Assembly: GCA_910586555.1 (NCBI GenBank)
Contig: CAJUJY010000026.1
Coordinates: 1-50,383, forward strand
Length of the DNA: 50,383 bases
Direction of reading: 5' to 3'
Origin: an uncultured Lachnospiraceae bacterium
GTDB lineage: Bacteria; Bacillota; Clostridia; Lachnospirales; Lachnospiraceae
The notes beneath the pieces were generated by a model, which was given only the letters and a program-made list of their open reading frames with translations, was not told the origin of the DNA and did not search any database. This document shows, piece by piece, positions 10,601-17,536 of the stretch. How positions within the stretch are numbered: position 1 is the first letter of the stretch; the number at the start of each line of letters is the position of its first letter. Both the position numbers and the translations under genes were made by a program.

Positions 10601-10646
10601 CAGAAATAAAAAATCTGTATGGAAAATGGAAACATATGGATATTAA
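7614..10646 (+). CDS. blaR1: BlaR1-like M56 membrane metalloprotease/sensor
   Basis: A 1010-residue membrane protein of the M56 (BlaR1/MecR1) family. Two N-terminal membrane segments are followed by an extracytoplasmic linker, a third segment, a cytoplasmic zinc-protease domain with HEKYH (about residues 244-248) and the later MSCDEYVL motif, and a fourth segment near residue 350. The roughly 640-residue C-terminal part should lie outside the cell. It shows no clear penicillin-binding STxK or KTG motifs. It carries a calcium-loop-like DYDGDGNADDF near residue 488 and is long compared with about 600 residues for classical BlaR1, so the ligand is probably not a beta-lactam. I chose TTG 7614 because AAGAGGTGAGG lies just upstream. 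An alternative TTG at 7581 adds 11 residues but has no ribosome binding site. The protein presumably cleaves or triggers loss of the upstream BlaI. Confidence 0.75.
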   Translation: MLYQLFAKILNMGITACPVVIAVLAVRALMLRLPKKYSYILWGIVFIRLVCPFAVSSPVSLFNITGTDFTNLVTMEMYNKTGSNVYKDKEEPSSALIDNALNGSLPQTVVPEMPPGSKYNNSNAIKDGQGFTDISKDTGVKKDKTDTEYTGTKDINAKNKSKVKLNPVIKYGTYIWIIFMVLILSWNFYMVYCMKKHLERAVRLNGNIYECENIPSPFVAGIFNPKIYIPFRLGKEEKEYILEHEKYHIKRRDYIIKPAAFLIACIYWFNPLVWISYFLMVRDMEMSCDEYVLRNVDINMRKSYSMSLLGFATNQRKTGAGFLSFGETDTRRRVVNVLNFKKHGKVIGVFAAVLIAAAGVSCLTNAYGTDKVNIKDNGKIPEKDKESQIKNTENNKNQTGNKNIEAEGGSRYEALVASRLINGYDVRVVYVSDKEIPDKKDLENGMYCGKFEIQTYKDNVKYNAYQLDFGINNKIYYPQEGFDLKVKDYDGDGNADDFTLGQGQTSDPLLGNFMYYQFFTADEDGGIIRYRLSTDDGKNLVTIPGSYSKSFKCKYGQVTYKALTENGVKTQSSSIVRINPVNNVKDGVQPFNNLQYAIEGVMPEPVVKETRKKGVWKILNSGGKTESVYFLANSENFDDITLGLDFIYSGNQLIGYTNNSYGFTDSMPDNRINLKQAKKLVAKFEKLFLGREVNIKNIKEIEKNSKYEGTDYTAFTDEYGNSFMVLLSKNMVTGYKAGKKLYALTYLEKKQLKNTSASTVPESAEDTFYFENLDVIINLPGNKKLVQSPEAYSTKDTGIVKYYDGMSKTDVTLYFGKKSQKELTGIKASGYYDKEYWSFFPENKEQLIEIQFHKAKNKKTRLVLSWEYNNINFYMCTGLKTEFPDWAVLAKSAAWIAQRWCDILDSEKNYIFSTNDIKTAKTAVKKYFKKNFPGCQLKKIWFDKKAYKKNAGYFSNLYGYKKEDIIILHSDFNVSRKCKLNSLEKGLYTDFSWILSRNKKSVWKMETYGY

Positions 10647-10670
10647 TTTATTAAACAACCCTCTCTTAAT

Positions 10671-10711
10671 GCAAACCACTAAATGCCATTTTACAGGAAT
10701 TAGTGGTTTGC
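10671..10711 (+). terminator. Hairpin after blaR1
   Basis: A perfect 12-bp stem GCAAACCACTAA / TTAGTGGTTTGC with a 17-base loop begins 25 bases after the blaR1 stop. There is no T-run after it, so it may be a weak or processing hairpin and not a classic terminator. Confidence 0.5.
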
Positions 10712-10759
10712 TAATTAGCAGACAGCCAGTATATACAATAATAAAAAAATTAATGTTAC

Positions 10760-11396
10760 TTAATTGGGTATCTTATTAATAGTTACTTTACATTTTATTT
10801 TTTTTCCATTTTCAATACAAGTAAATTTAATATAAACATTAGTATTTTTGTTATTTTTTAAATTAATACCAGTGATTCTAAATTTATTATTAGTAATATT
10901 TTCGACTTTTATAAAATTTTTAAATTGGGGATTAATAGTTGCTGTATAGGTACAATCATCTGTTTTTATAAATCCAGCAAATCCTGTTACATATATATCA
11001 ATGGAATTTCCATTAGGAACTTTTAGGTTATTAATTTTAGTTCCTGCTGCATTTTATAATTCTAATTTTTTTGGTGCTAATTTCACATTTATAGGGCAAC
11101 ATTCATATTTATTTTTATTACCAGTATCTATAATCCATAAATATACAAGTCCATTTGCCTTCCCAGTTGCTGTTACAGTAACCACACCATTTTGAATTTT
11201 GGCTTTTGCAATTTTAGAGGCTTCATTATCAATCTATGGTAATATTTTGTCCCTGTTTAATCTCATTTATATCTGATTTAACCATAATAGAACAAGGATA
11301 ATTACTAGAAGCTGCTTTTACAACTCTTGTATTTGTAAAAAAACATAAAAAAATAATAAAAAATACTGGATAGATATATAATTTGATTTTTTTCAT
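10760..11396 (-). pseudogene. Broken secreted Ig-like protein gene
   Basis: On the minus strand a good ribosome binding site (AGGAGGG, about 11402-11408) precedes an ATG at 11396. The product starts with a clear signal peptide: MKKIKLYIYPVFFIIF, then Val-Lys-Ala-Ala cleavage. The frame stops after about 55 residues. Continuation resumes one frame over at about 11231, where a single extra base fits. It reads DNEASKIAKAKIQNG through APKKLEL, hits an in-frame TAA at 11054-11056, and continues as a beta-rich Lys/Asn/Thr sequence ending at the stop at 10760. The rejoined product of about 210 residues resembles a secreted bacterial Ig-like (Big) protein. Two independent lesions make loss of function likely, though sequencing error at the homopolymer-poor frameshift cannot be excluded. 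Confidence 0.7.
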
Positions 11397-11785
11397 ATAA
11401 TTCCCTCCTAAAAATAATTTAATAAAAAAATAAATCCTCCTTTCCAAATCTAGTAGTTAAATTTTAACATGCTTTGTCATATAAAATCCATAGTATTAAT
11501 TGCTTAATTATTCTTTAACCTAATTAAACCAGTTATTTAAAATATTATGCATCTTAAGTGTTGGATTTGGTTTACTAAGGCTTTAAAAGTAGCAATAAAG
11601 GCTATTTGCCAGTGGGCAAGTAGCTAATATCTGTAAACATGAAATAGGGATTACAGATATCACTTAATTATATAACATGAGCATATATATACCCTTTATT
11701 AATATTGCCATATATAAATCTATCATGCAAGTACATTCTTATAAAAATCACTGATATAAATTAAAATAAAATGGGAGGTGTTTAT
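11397..11785. other. Geneless AT-rich stretch with repeat copy B
   Basis: No gene is supported here. The stretch holds the minus-strand leader of the broken secreted-protein gene, a dispersed-repeat copy at 11615-11670, and the leader of the small XRE gene. No confident sigma-A promoter could be assigned, because several TATA-like boxes lie in AT-rich DNA. Confidence 0.45.
11615..11670 (+). repeat. Dispersed repeat, copy B
   Basis: GGCAAGTAGCTAATATCTGT at 11615-11634 matches 13655-13674 at 18 of 20 positions. It is followed by a degenerate version of the second half (GGGATTACAGATATC). It is a diverged copy of the element seen at 7075 and 13655. Confidence 0.5.
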
Positions 11786-12052
11786 ATGCAAAAAAAAGAA
11801 AACCCATTACGGCAATTACCAGCCAATAGTGCAGAATGTGGCGAAATACGTATTAATTTGATACAATTAATGGAGAAGAAAAACATATCAATGAACCAAC
11901 TTTCTTTTCGTACAGAGATGCAACGTACACAGTTGCGTAATTACCGTGATAACAAAATACAACGTCTTGATATTGATATTTTAAAACGTCTTTGTTATGT
12001 TCTAGAATGTAATTTACATGATTTAATAGAATATATTCCATTTCAAGAATAA
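11786..12052 (+). CDS. Small XRE-family HTH regulator
   Basis: An 88-residue protein that is mostly one helix-turn-helix of the XRE/Cro type. Residues 20-80 carry EIRINLIQLMEKKNISMNQL followed by a recognition-helix region with Arg-rich TQLRNYRDNK, then LKRLCYVLECNLHDLIEYIP, the usual end of this fold. ATG 11786 is chosen because GGGAGGTG sits 6 bases upstream; the in-frame ATG at 11771 lies before that site. It stands alone between a pseudogene and the kinase gene, with its own terminator at 12090. Its targets are unknown. Such single-domain regulators often accompany mobile or toxin-antitoxin loci, but no partner is adjacent. Confidence 0.72.
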   Translation: MQKKENPLRQLPANSAECGEIRINLIQLMEKKNISMNQLSFRTEMQRTQLRNYRDNKIQRLDIDILKRLCYVLECNLHDLIEYIPFQE

Positions 12053-12089
12053 AGATATTATATACTTTTTATTCAAAATAATATTTAGT

Positions 12090-12124
12090 AACAAATCTTA
12101 TGCATAAAATGTATAAGATTTGTT
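12090..12124. terminator. Terminator between XRE gene and kinase gene
   Basis: A perfect 12-bp stem AACAAATCTTAT / ATAAGATTTGTT with an 11-base loop lies between the convergent XRE gene and histidine kinase gene. It can serve both strands, although the T-tract on either side is weak. Confidence 0.6.
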
Positions 12125-12185
12125 ATATCTAATAAAATTATTTTAAAATATTTAGTATAGTTAATGATTTAAATATTATAAATAA

Positions 12186-13577
12186 TTATTCTGATAATGG
12201 CAGTGTAAATTTTACGTAAAACCCGCCGTGTCTTCCATGTCCTATATTTACTGTGCCGCCATGTGCCGCAGCTATTTGTTTTACTATAAGAAGCCCAAGG
12301 CCATGCCGCTGTCCTTTTATGTTTTTATCACAGACCATATAGTGTGGTGTATTGTTTAATCTTTCTATTTCACCATCTGATGCCCCTTTCCCATTATCAG
12401 AAACTTCTACACTGCATGTATTATTTAAAGATGTGGCTTTTACAAATATTGTGCAGCCTGTTTCATTATGGTTTATGCTGTTCCATATAAGGTTGCTTAT
12501 TGCACGTTTTATAAGTTCTTTATCTGCATTTACAAGGCATGTGGAAAGGTTTTTGTCTGTTTCCCATTCTATCTGGTGTCTGTTTAAAGTATCCATATTT
12601 ATAAAATCTACAACAACCTGCCTTGTAATTGCAACCAGGTTTTGCCTGGCAAGGTTTAGAGGCTGCATATTGTATTCAAGTTTTGAAGCAAGGTTTAAAT
12701 CATTTACAAGGTTTTTAATGCGCCTGCCCTGTTTTAAAATAACATCTGCCTTGTTTTGTGCTTCTATGGAAAGGTCTGTGTCTTCTTTTAACTGCCCCGC
12801 ATATCCCATAACTATTGAAAGTGGTGTCCTTATATCATGGGACACACCGGCAATCCAGTTTGCCCTTGCAGTTTCCTTTTTATGCAAATGGTATTTTTGT
12901 GACTGCAATATTTCAGATGTTTTATTAATGCTTGCTGCAAGTTCAGAAAAAAGCCCTTTTTCCTTAATATAGACAGGGTTTCCCTCTGGTAGCGCCTGTA
13001 TGCCGTTTGTAACAGGTTTTACTGATTTTAAAAGTTTTATATTGGCAGTTATATAAATTACAAGCAGAAGCAGTATATTGGCAAAAATTACTTGTAATAT
13101 CCTTAATGGCAGTTTTTCAATTAAATCCATATCCCAGCTTGGATACATATGTTTCCAGAAGCTTTCTTTTGGAAAACCTAATACAACAAGCCCGTTTTTA
13201 CACTCACCTGTAAATGTAGGATATTCATTTATATAGCCACGTGTAAGGTTTGATATGCCTGAAATGGTATATGATAATGGAATTGTTTCTGGAAGGTTTT
13301 TTGTATGCCATGTTACCTGCATTGTATTATTATCAATATAAAATGCCCATACATTATATTTCTCCAGCTCTTTTTCAGTACTTAAAGAAAGTGTATAGCC
13401 GTTTTTATGGTATTTAAGTGTTTTTGCAGTTTTATCTGCAAGTGTCCAGGGACTTCCATTTGGTATCTGGCTTGAAGTAAATATATAAAGCAGCAGTATA
13501 TTTAAAGCTATAACAAGCATGGCACTTAAAATAAGTATATTGGCAAAATGCCTTATAAGTTTTGGAACACTTTTCAT
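12186..13577 (-). CDS. Sensor histidine kinase (peptide-resistance type)
   Basis: A 463-residue membrane histidine kinase. Membrane segments lie at about residues 12-34 and 158-182, with an extracytoplasmic loop of about 120 residues between them. The H-box SHDIRTPLS has the phosphorylated His247. The ATPase half has NLIWNSINHN (N-box), DNGKGASDG (G1) and GLGLLIVKQI (G2). It pairs with the OmpR-type regulator just upstream and faces a divergent Bcr/Cpr-like ABC transporter, an arrangement typical of lantibiotic or bacitracin sensing in Firmicutes. The frame is open back to 13787, but that adds 70 residues translated from a repeat element and hairpin. The sequence from MKSVPKLIRHF fits a normal kinase start, so I chose 13577. 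The ribosome binding site there is only moderate (AGAGG, rather far upstream). Confidence 0.78.
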   Translation of the reverse strand: MKSVPKLIRHFANILILSAMLVIALNILLLYIFTSSQIPNGSPWTLADKTAKTLKYHKNGYTLSLSTEKELEKYNVWAFYIDNNTMQVTWHTKNLPETIPLSYTISGISNLTRGYINEYPTFTGECKNGLVVLGFPKESFWKHMYPSWDMDLIEKLPLRILQVIFANILLLLVIYITANIKLLKSVKPVTNGIQALPEGNPVYIKEKGLFSELAASINKTSEILQSQKYHLHKKETARANWIAGVSHDIRTPLSIVMGYAGQLKEDTDLSIEAQNKADVILKQGRRIKNLVNDLNLASKLEYNMQPLNLARQNLVAITRQVVVDFINMDTLNRHQIEWETDKNLSTCLVNADKELIKRAISNLIWNSINHNETGCTIFVKATSLNNTCSVEVSDNGKGASDGEIERLNNTPHYMVCDKNIKGQRHGLGLLIVKQIAAAHGGTVNIGHGRHGGFYVKFTLPLSE

Positions 13578-13587
13578 AAATTTTAAC

Positions 13588-13714
13588 AGGCACAACCTCT
13601 GCCACAGCCTTAGTGGTGGAGATAGTGCCTCTCTCCTTTCTGCCATTACAAATTGGCAAGTAGCTAATGCCTGTAACCGAAGGCTGCTTGAAATGCAGAT
13701 TGCAAATATTTGCC
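13588..13714. repeat. Hairpin relic plus dispersed repeat copy C
   Basis: This lies between the response regulator and kinase genes. At 13588-13630 an AGGCAC/GTGCCT closing stem encloses an imperfect CCTCTGCCAC / GTGGTGGAGA stem. Its minus strand reads TCCACCACTAAGG, like the hairpin relics at 14596 and 41751. At 13655-13714 is the best copy of the dispersed repeat, ending in the perfect palindrome GCAAATATTTGC (13702-13713). The insertion appears to have separated two genes that normally abut. Confidence 0.5.
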
Positions 13715-13761
13715 TGGCTCTCTTTAAGCAAGTTTCCACTTCTTTAAATAGCAGGAACATG

Positions 13762-14460
13762 TTATATTGTAACCAGTTTATACCCAAGCCCCTTAACTGT
13801 AATTAATGATACAGGTTGTGACGGGTTTTGTTCAATTTTTTCCCTTATGCGCCTTATATGTGCCATAAGGGAGTTTTCATATCCAAAAGGGTTTTCTCCC
13901 CAGGCAGCTTCACATAATGAATCTATGGTTACAATGCGCCCGGCATTGCGGTATAATGTATTAAGTATATGGTATTCTTTAGCTGTAAGTGTAATGTGTA
14001 CCCCATTTTTAATTACTTCTGCACGGTCAAAATCAATTTCGCAGTTATGAAGTTTTACAACAGGGCTTTCATCTTTATAACTTCTTCTAAGTACTGCCAG
14101 TATACGGAAAACAAGTTCTTTTGGAAGAAAAGGCTTTACTATATAATCATCAGCCCCAGTACCAAAGCCTGTAAATTTATCTTTATCTTCACCACATGCA
14201 GTAAGAAAAAGCACAGGATATGTACCATTTTTCCTTAACTGTTCCATAAGGCAGAAACCATCACCATCTGGAAGCATTACATCAAGAACTGCAAGCTCTG
14301 GCGGCATTTCTTCTGCCAGGGTAATGGCATCTTTTACAGCGGAGGCGGTTGTTATATTACAAAACCCTTCTGTTTTAAGTATAGAAACAACCATATTTAA
14401 AATTTCTGGTTCATCATCAACAAGCATTATACGTTTTTTCTTTAAATATAACGAATCCAT
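13762..14460 (-). CDS. OmpR-family response regulator
   Basis: A 232-residue response regulator. The receiver domain (residues 9-122) has the acidic pair DD15-16, the phosphorylated Asp60 in VLDVMLPDGDG, Thr in FLTA and Lys in IVKPF. The C-terminal winged helix (about 135-232) contains LTAKEYHILNTLYRNAGRIV and ends in VKGLGYKL, as in OmpR/PhoB proteins. GAAGGTG lies 6-8 bases before the ATG. It is co-oriented with the histidine kinase, separated by a 184-bp repeat-bearing spacer, and divergent from an ABC exporter operon. Direct repeats at 14520-14557 between the two promoters are the likely binding sites, giving autoregulation and control of the exporter. Confidence 0.88.
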   Translation of the reverse strand: MDSLYLKKKRIMLVDDEPEILNMVVSILKTEGFCNITTASAVKDAITLAEEMPPELAVLDVMLPDGDGFCLMEQLRKNGTYPVLFLTACGEDKDKFTGFGTGADDYIVKPFLPKELVFRILAVLRRSYKDESPVVKLHNCEIDFDRAEVIKNGVHITLTAKEYHILNTLYRNAGRIVTIDSLCEAAWGENPFGYENSLMAHIRRIREKIEQNPSQPVSLITVKGLGYKLVTI

Positions 14461-14483
14461 TAAAACACCTTCTTTCCATTAGT

Positions 14484-14580
14484 ATTATACCATATAAAAC
14501 AGATTTTTGGTAAGCTTAGGGCAAATGTAAGGCAGATGTAAGGTTGGCAGAATGTTAGTGCAAGGAATGATATGTATAAT
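14484..14580. promoter_or_regulatory. Divergent promoters with response-regulator direct repeats
   Basis: On the minus strand an extended -10 (TGGTATAAT; TATAAT at 14484-14489) and -35 TTACCA (14508-14513, 18-base spacer) drive the regulator gene. On the plus strand a TATAAT at 14575-14580 lacks a good -35. Instead, direct repeats GGCAAATGTAA (14520-14530), GGCAGATGTAA (14531-14541) and GGCAGAATGTTA (14546-14557) sit where an OmpR-type activator would bind. Confidence 0.65.
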
Positions 14581-14595
14581 AAATTTAAACCAGAT

Positions 14596-14611
14596 CCACC
14601 ACTTAAGAAGC
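14596..14611 (+). repeat. Hairpin-end relic in the ABC operon leader
   Basis: CCACCACTTAAGAAGC here matches CCACCGCTTAAGAAGC at 41751-41766 in 15 of 16 positions. In the copy at 41751 this is the tip of a long stem. Here the flanking pairing is lost. It looks like a decayed relic of the same element. Confidence 0.4.
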
Positions 14612-14664
14612 ATTACAAAAATACCTGGTGTCTATGGATATAATTACAAGAAAGGAACTTTATT

Positions 14665-15420
14665 ATGAATATTATTGAAACAAGGAATTTAACTAAAGTT
14701 TATGCTGGTTTTAAGGCTGTGTCAGGACTTAGCCTGCATGTGCCAAAAGGGAGTGTTTATGGTTTCCTTGGGCCAAATGGCGCAGGAAAATCAACTACAA
14801 TGAAGATGCTTTTAGGGCTTACAAGGCCTACAAGTGGTTCGTTTGTGGTCGATGGAATGGAAGGTACAGAAAACAGGATAGAAATTCTTAAAAAAACAGG
14901 TTCATTTATTGAAGCACCTGCTTTTTATGGAAACCTGACAGGTGAGGAAAATTTAGATATTGTGTGTAAAATCCTTGGGCTTCCTAAATCTGCGGCTGAT
15001 GAAGCTATGGAGATTACAGGTATTGCCCAGTATAAAAAAAGACTTGCAAAGAAATATTCACTTGGCATGAAGCAAAGGCTTGGGCTTGCCAGTGCACTTG
15101 TTGGCAGGCCGCCTATACTTATACTTGATGAACCTACAAACGGTCTTGATCCTTCAGGCATACATGAAACCAGGGCACTTATACGTTCCCTTCCGCAGAG
15201 GTTTAACTGCACGGTCTTTGTATCATCACATATGCTTTCTGAAATTGAGCTTATGGCAGATAATATTGGGATTTTAAATCATGGACGCCTTCTGTTTGAG
15301 GGCACGCTTGAGGAGTTAAAAAGAAACGCAGCACTTAACGGGTATCCTGAGGACCGGCTGGAAGATATATTCCTGGCAATGGTTGGCGAAGATAACCTGC
15401 AACATAAAGGCGGGGTATAA
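14665..15420 (+). CDS. ABC transporter ATPase (BcrA/LanF type)
   Basis: A 251-residue ABC ATPase that powers the two membrane proteins encoded next. Walker A is GPNGAGKS (36-43). The signature region is YSLGMKQRLGLA (131-142), a variant of LSGGQ typical of the BcrA/multidrug-export branch. Walker B is ILILDEPTNGLDP (151-163), followed by the switch His in SSHMLSE. Genes of this form with two 240-255-residue permeases and a divergent two-component system are known in lantibiotic and cationic-peptide resistance (LanFEG, CprABC, BcrAB). The substrate is therefore probably an antimicrobial peptide, by context. AAGAAAGGAAC lies upstream of the ATG. The stop is one base before the next start. Confidence 0.88.
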   Translation: MNIIETRNLTKVYAGFKAVSGLSLHVPKGSVYGFLGPNGAGKSTTMKMLLGLTRPTSGSFVVDGMEGTENRIEILKKTGSFIEAPAFYGNLTGEENLDIVCKILGLPKSAADEAMEITGIAQYKKRLAKKYSLGMKQRLGLASALVGRPPILILDEPTNGLDPSGIHETRALIRSLPQRFNCTVFVSSHMLSEIELMADNIGILNHGRLLFEGTLEELKRNAALNGYPEDRLEDIFLAMVGEDNLQHKGGV

Positions 15421-15421
15421 T

Positions 15422-16144
15422 ATGGGATTTATAATTGAATGTAAGAAAGTTAAAAGGACAGGTTTTATACCTGCATTTATATGCGCAGGGATTTTTTCAG
15501 CAGCCATTCCTGTTATTAATATGGCAGTACGCCATAAGATATATACATCTTCTGCCGGTTCTCCTGTAAATATACTTTTTAATGCAAACTGGCAGGTTAT
15601 GGCAATGCTTAATATGCTGGCTGTGGTAATATGTGCATGTATAATATACAATTCTGAATATGCAGGCAATGCAATGCAGAAAATGCACCTGCTGCCTGTC
15701 CACGAGGGGTATATGTTTTTAGGGAAATTTGTTTTAATGTTTTTAATGTGCATTGCTATACTGGCAATAGAATCCGCAGGCATTATGTTCTGTACGGACT
15801 ACTGGTTTGGCAGCGGCAGCCAGGTATTGTATCTGGTTTTAAAAAGTTTTGCATATGAAATGGTTATAATGGTTCCAGCAGCACTGTCTGCCCTTTTTAT
15901 AGCATCAGCATTTAAAAATATGTGGATAACACTTGGAGTATGTGTTGTATGTATATTTATGGCAACAATGCTGCCTATGGATAATTTTATATTATCACTT
16001 TTTCCATTCGCAATGCCTTTCCAGGTATTTGCAGGGACAGCAGAAAAAACCATACAAGGCTTTATAGCTGCATCTTTTATAGAAAGCATAATAATTATTA
16101 TTGCAGAATTTTTATTAATTAAAATAAGGAGGCTTTTTGAATGA
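15422..16144 (+). CDS. ABC exporter permease, LanE/BcrB-like
   Basis: A 240-residue permease with about six membrane segments: a first at residues 17-35, then groups around 55-75, 98-118, 140-165, 170-190 and 215-235. The family usually begins with a short amphipathic stretch ending in Lys-Arg, as here (IIECKKVKRTG). The start at 15422 follows AAAGGCGGGG and lies one base after the ATPase stop; an in-frame upstream ATG at 15383 lies inside the ATPase gene and is rejected. The gene ends in ATGA overlap with the second permease. With its neighbour it would form the membrane channel for export or removal of a membrane-active peptide. Confidence 0.8.
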   Translation: MGFIIECKKVKRTGFIPAFICAGIFSAAIPVINMAVRHKIYTSSAGSPVNILFNANWQVMAMLNMLAVVICACIIYNSEYAGNAMQKMHLLPVHEGYMFLGKFVLMFLMCIAILAIESAGIMFCTDYWFGSGSQVLYLVLKSFAYEMVIMVPAALSALFIASAFKNMWITLGVCVVCIFMATMLPMDNFILSLFPFAMPFQVFAGTAEKTIQGFIAASFIESIIIIIAEFLLIKIRRLFE

Positions 16145-16908
16145 GTTTTATTTCTATATTAAGCATTGAATTTAAAAAAATACGCCGTTCTAAAATACTG
16201 CCTTTGTTTTTATTGGCATCAGTTATTTTATGGCTGCCTTCTGTATTTAATGCAGATATAAATTTTAAAATGCAGGCAGAAGGGATTTTACCTGAATATA
16301 ATTTTTTAATACAAGGTTTCCTTGGAATATCATGGTTTATGCTTCCTGCAAGCATTATTGTAAGCACTGTGCTTATTAACCAGACAGAAAGAAGTAATAA
16401 TGGCATTTTAAAAATGCTTGCACTTCCAGTAAGTACAACCTGGCTTTGTCTTGCTAAGTTTTTAGTTTTGCTTGTGCTTGCAGCAGCACAAGTAATTATA
16501 ATGGCAGGTGTGTATTATATAGGTGCTGCCATTGCTTCAAATATACAGGATTATAATTTTATCCTTCCGCCACTTTTTGTATTTAAAGAGTCTGCCTTGC
16601 TTTTTATATCAGCAATACCAATGGCGGCGCTGTTCTGGCTTTTATCTATATGCATAAAAACACCTGTTTTTTCTATAGGGTCAGGATTTATAATGGTTGT
16701 CCCATCTGTTTTAGTAATAAACACAAAGGCCTGGTTTGCATATCCTGTGTCATACCCGTTTTATGTAATAACAACAGAATATAGCAAACTGGCTTCTGGA
16801 ATAGACACAACAAAAATACAGCTTATACCGTGGATTCCTGTAGCTTTCTTAATTACAGTTTTCTGTATTGTGCTTTCCTGTATGTATTTTGGACGTTCTT
16901 ACCGTTAA
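16141..16908 (+). CDS. ABC exporter permease, LanG/BcrC-position
   Basis: A 255-residue permease with about six hydrophobic segments. It is the same size and layout as the preceding permease (short start, LSIEFKKIRRSKILPLFLL, then repeated membrane helices). The start ATG overlaps the upstream stop by four bases (ATGA), which signals tight translational coupling. The pair fits the heteromeric LanE/LanG type, where one ATPase serves two unlike permeases. Sequence shows no substrate-binding domain. The lipoprotein encoded immediately after may supply substrate capture. Confidence 0.8.
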   Translation: MSFISILSIEFKKIRRSKILPLFLLASVILWLPSVFNADINFKMQAEGILPEYNFLIQGFLGISWFMLPASIIVSTVLINQTERSNNGILKMLALPVSTTWLCLAKFLVLLVLAAAQVIIMAGVYYIGAAIASNIQDYNFILPPLFVFKESALLFISAIPMAALFWLLSICIKTPVFSIGSGFIMVVPSVLVINTKAWFAYPVSYPFYVITTEYSKLASGIDTTKIQLIPWIPVAFLITVFCIVLSCMYFGRSYR

Positions 16909-16931
16909 ATTTTAAGAAAGGTGGCATTTTT

Positions 16932-17438
16932 ATGGAAAGTATTTTAATTAGTGTTATTAAAAAGGCATTTATAATTATATCTTTGTGCTTTATATTGTGT
17001 TTGCAGGGCTGTGGCAATGGCAAAGACCTTAAGGATAATATTATTAAAGGGTATAATAATTTTATAGAACATGCAGGCGCACATGCACTAACAAAAAACA
17101 GTAAACTTAACGGAACCAGGGAATTTGGTTCTGATAATTATACAGGGAATTATAAAGTTTCATATAAAGATTTTAATGGTGAAGAATATATCTTTGGCGG
17201 GACTTCATTAGAACGGGATAATGGAAGTAATTTAGAGGCAGTGTATACTTTAAATGTAGAATCTGGAGAGGCAGGCATTTACTATATTGCGGCAGGAGAA
17301 GAATATTTAATTGCTTCTGGAAGTACAGAAGGGGAATATAAATTTGCCATAAGTCCAGGGGATAACTATATTATTGTACGGGGTAAGAATTTTAGTGGTA
17401 CATTAGATCTTACAGTACAGGATGTTATTTCTGGATAA
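16932..17438 (+). CDS. Lipoprotein linked to peptide ABC exporter
   Basis: A 168-residue exported lipoprotein. A hydrophobic signal (IIISLCFILCLQGC) ends in a lipobox with the acceptor Cys at about residue 26. The mature part is acidic and beta-rich with repeated Gly/Tyr/Ser patterns (NYTGNYKVSYKDFNGEEYIF; GIYYIAAGEEYLIASG). I do not recognise a named domain. AAGAAAGGTGG precedes the ATG 8 bases away; an upstream ATG at 16830 lies inside the permease gene and is rejected. As last gene of the exporter operon it occupies the place of LanI-type immunity lipoproteins, which bind or shield against the cognate peptide. That role is inference. Confidence 0.7.
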   Translation: MESILISVIKKAFIIISLCFILCLQGCGNGKDLKDNIIKGYNNFIEHAGAHALTKNSKLNGTREFGSDNYTGNYKVSYKDFNGEEYIFGGTSLERDNGSNLEAVYTLNVESGEAGIYYIAAGEEYLIASGSTEGEYKFAISPGDNYIIVRGKNFSGTLDLTVQDVISG

Positions 17439-17478
17439 AACAAAAAATAATAACAGGAATAAAATTATTATTCATATC

Positions 17479-17506
17479 TTGAAATGGTTAAAAAACCTGT
17501 TATAAT
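17479..17506 (+). promoter_or_regulatory. Sigma-A promoter of antitoxin gene
   Basis: TTGAAA (17479-17484), a 16-base spacer and a perfect TATAAT (17501-17506) lie 31 bases before the GTG start at 17537. Confidence 0.6.
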
Positions 17507-17536
17507 AAATATATTAATATGAAAGAAGGTGTTTAT

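Noticed and set aside
7614..10646. Beta-lactam sensing by the BlaR1-like protein
   Set aside because: I could not find the STxK/KTG set in the outer region, and no resistance gene is linked. Kept as family name only.
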